Assembly: GCA_948468465.1 (NCBI GenBank)
Contig: CAOKJJ010000114.1
Location: 1-16,041, forward strand
From: an uncultured Eubacterium sp.
GTDB taxonomy: Bacteria; Bacillota_A; Clostridia; Lachnospirales; Lachnospiraceae
Length of the DNA: 16,041 nucleotides
Reading direction: 5' to 3'
Part shown: positions 14,203 through 16,041 of the stretch, piece after piece
How positions within the stretch are numbered: position 1 is the stretch's first letter
Layout of the letters: every line of letters starts with the position of its first letter
Translations under genes and position numbers: made by a program
The notes under the pieces: model-generated
The model's database searches: none
What the model was told of the DNA's origin: nothing
Seen by the model: only the letters and a program-made list of their open reading frames with translations

Positions 14203-15942
14203 ATGGAAAAGAAACTAAAAAGGCGTGGAAGCATAAAAGTGCGTATTATGCTGCCGGTTTTGATTCTTGGTATCGTAGCCATTGTTTCCAATGTTACAGC
14301 GATGTCAAATATCCAAAAGGTAAATAAAAACGCGGCACAGATCGCAGACCATTATATGACAAGCCTTACGGAGTTAAGCTCTATCAAAGAACAGGTACAG
14401 CAGCTGTACAGCCTTGGACTGTCGCATGCGGTAGCGATTAATTCCAATACGATGATAGACACGGTAAATACGATTAAGCAAAAGGAGGAGGTGCTGGCGG
14501 AAAGTCTGAAAAATTATGAAGCTTATCTGGATCCGGAGGATCAGCAGTTTTATCAGGAAATGACGGCACAGTTTGAAGAACTGAAGCTGGCGCTGCGGCG
14601 GGTATGTGCCTTCAGCGCGAATTTGCAGCGGTCTTTGGCAAATACTGCGGCAAGCACAGAGGTTTCTCCGTGTGTGGAGAAAATTTTAAACGATATCGGC
14701 GTCATAGAAGAAAACGCAAAACAGGCAGCGCAGGATGCAAGAACCCAACTGGCGGATGTATATGCGGTCAGCAGAATTACAAACAGCATTACGATCATTA
14801 TCAGCCTGCTTGCGATTTTATATGCTGTATACAGTTCCAACCGGCATGTGCTGCATCCGATTGTAAAAGCGGAACGCGAACTGTCTGACATTATTCATGG
14901 AATTGACCAAAAGCAGGGAGATCTTACGAGACGGGTCAGCATTCTTTCGAATGATGAGATCGGAGAGCTTGGAGACGGCATCAATGTTTTCTTAGAAAAG
15001 CTGCAAAACATTTTCCGCATTATTACAGATAATTCGCAGAAAATGGATGTGGTTGTCTCAGAAGTTATGGACAACGTAGCAACCTCCAACAACAGCGTAT
15101 CCGAGCTGTCAGCACTGACAGAAGAATTGTCCGCAACGATGGAGGCAATCTCGAACAATGCACAGACGATCAGCGAAAATGCCGAATCGGTCAATGAAGA
15201 GGTCGTAAGCATCGCGGAACGGACAGGCGAAATCAATGAATACTCCAAGAAGATGAAGGACCACGCGGAGACAATGGCCGGCAAGGCACGTAATAATATG
15301 GAAACAACAAGCGTTAAGATCAGCGAAATTCTGTCCGTATTAAATCAGGCGATTGAAAACAGCAAGAGCGTAGATCAGGTCAATACGCTGACCGGCGACA
15401 TTTTAAATGTAGCAAGCCAGACAAACCTGTTGGCCCTGAATGCTTCCATCGAGGCGGCAAGGGCCGGCGAAGCCGGAAAAGGATTTGCGGTTGTCGCAGG
15501 GGAAATCAGCCAGCTGGCGGCAGCAACAAGGGAATCCGCTAACAATATTCAGCACATCAATGTAGTCGTGACAGAAGCGGTACATAATCTTGCAGAACAC
15601 GCCCGAAGCCTGGTAGCTTACATGAATGAGTCGATTTTGCCTGAATTTGAAGCATTTGTGGCCGCGGGTGATGAGTATAAGCAAAATGCTACTTATATCG
15701 AAAAAGTGATGCAGGAATTTGACACAAAGACAGAAACACTGGAAATATCAGTAGCGGAAATCGCGGATTCCATTCATACAATCAGCGTCGCGATAGACGA
15801 AGGTGTGAACGGGGTAAGCGGCACCGCGGAAAATATGCAGGTACTTGTAACCGATATGGACAGCATTAATATGCAAATGAGTGAAAATAAAGGCATTGCA
15901 ACCAAATTAAAACATGAAACGGAAATATTTACAAAACTTTAA
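14203..15942 (+). CDS. Methyl-accepting chemotaxis protein
   Basis: Membrane chemoreceptor of 579 residues. TM1 is at about 14-34, a helical extracytoplasmic sensor at about 35-190 resembles a four-helix bundle, TM2 is at about 194-212 and HAMP at about 213-268. The cytoplasmic coiled-coil carries the conserved hairpin tip [20 protein letters not shown] (402-421) followed by [18 protein letters not shown], which contacts CheA and CheW. The usual Arg in the EIR-LA part is Ser (EISQLA). There is no C-terminal CheR-docking pentapeptide. AGGAGGG lies 8 bases upstream of the ATG. The gene is 31 bp after a solute-binding lipoprotein, which probably delivers the ligand to the sensor domain. It implies a motile organism, or one whose relatives are motile. 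Confidence 0.94.
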   Translation: MEKKLKRRGSIKVRIMLPVLILGIVAIVSNVTAMSNIQKVNKNAAQIADHYMTSLTELSSIKEQVQQLYSLGLSHAVAINSNTMIDTVNTIKQKEEVLAESLKNYEAYLDPEDQQFYQEMTAQFEELKLALRRVCAFSANLQRSLANTAASTEVSPCVEKILNDIGVIEENAKQAAQDARTQLADVYAVSRITNSITIIISLLAILYAVYSSNRHVLHPIVKAERELSDIIHGIDQKQGDLTRRVSILSNDEIGELGDGINVFLEKLQNIFRIITDNSQKMDVVVSEVMDNVATSNNSVSELSALTEELSATMEAISNNAQTISENAESVNEEVVSIAERTGEINEYSKKMKDHAETMAGKARNNMETTSVKISEILSVLNQAIENSKSVDQVNTLTGDILNVASQTNLLALNASIEAARAGEAGKGFAVVAGEISQLAAATRESANNIQHINVVVTEAVHNLAEHARSLVAYMNESILPEFEAFVAAGDEYKQNATYIEKVMQEFDTKTETLEISVAEIADSIHTISVAIDEGVNGVSGTAENMQVLVTDMDSINMQMSENKGIATKLKHETEIFTKL

Positions 15943-15982
15943 ATAAGGAATCGCGGAAATTTACATTGTGTTGCGTGGGGGG

Positions 15983-16041
15983 ATGTTGGCTATTCGGACG
16001 CTGGATGAGGGGCGGGGCCTGGATTTCGGCTCCTACTCCAG
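15983..16041. repeat. Dispersed palindromic element, copy 2 (cut by window end)
   Basis: ATGTTGGC...TCGGACGCTGG (15983-16004) matches 4219-4242 in all but a 2-base gap and three substitutions. After it, CTGGA-TG-AGGGGC (16001-16013) can pair with the last bases GCTCCT-AC-TCCAG (16029-16041), with one G-U pair and a 2-base mismatch. The element therefore has the same outer arm as copy 1 but a different interior, and its right arm should continue past the window. Confidence 0.65.

Overview
The window looks like chromosome of a Gram-positive, low-to-moderate GC Clostridia member, most likely a Lachnospiraceae-type gut anaerobe. The pointers are strong AGGAGG ribosome binding sites, TTG start use, a T-box riboswitch, tmRNA and tRNA genes without encoded CCA, lipoprotein signal peptides, and chemotaxis and polyamine-uptake genes of Firmicutes type. 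The genus is inference; no rRNA is present to settle it.

Layout. Bases 1-163 are the 3' part of the tmRNA gene (ssrA), followed by a terminator, a 50-residue protein of unknown function and another terminator. Bases 492-4190 hold a two-component system (OmpR-type regulator and HAMP histidine kinase) and, in the same direction, two exported proteins that each carry three PepSY repeats. An 11-bp-spaced TTTCAT direct repeat in front of the first PepSY gene is a candidate binding site for the regulator. A nested palindrome (4206-4300) separates this block from a convergent operon on the minus strand: an XRE-cupin regulator and the polyamine importer potA-potB-potC-potD (8648 down to 4314). That operon has a good sigma-A promoter and an inverted repeat just downstream of it that may be the regulator's operator.

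Bases 8787-9765 are a compact cassette with its own promoter and terminator: a 63-residue protein overlapping a GNAT acetyltransferase gene by 14 bp, resembling a GNAT-type toxin-antitoxin pair. Bases 9905-12012 hold a full T-box leader (specifier ACC, Thr) and a threonyl-tRNA synthetase that lacks the N-terminal TGS domain but keeps the editing and catalytic sites. On the other strand behind it lie a protein of unknown function and tRNA-Thr(CGU). The tRNA's discriminator base, U, matches the UGGA of the T-box. Bases 8898-12012 look more AT-rich than their flanks.

The right end (12888-15942) is a solute-binding lipoprotein followed 31 bp later by a methyl-accepting chemotaxis protein, with no transporter permeases in view, which suggests a sensing pair. 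The last bases repeat the left arm of the palindrome at 4206-4300, so this element is dispersed.

No clearly new defence or mobile system was found. The best candidates for follow-up are the TGS-less T-box-controlled ThrRS beside a matching tRNA, the PepSY regulon motif, the GNAT cassette, and the dispersed palindrome.
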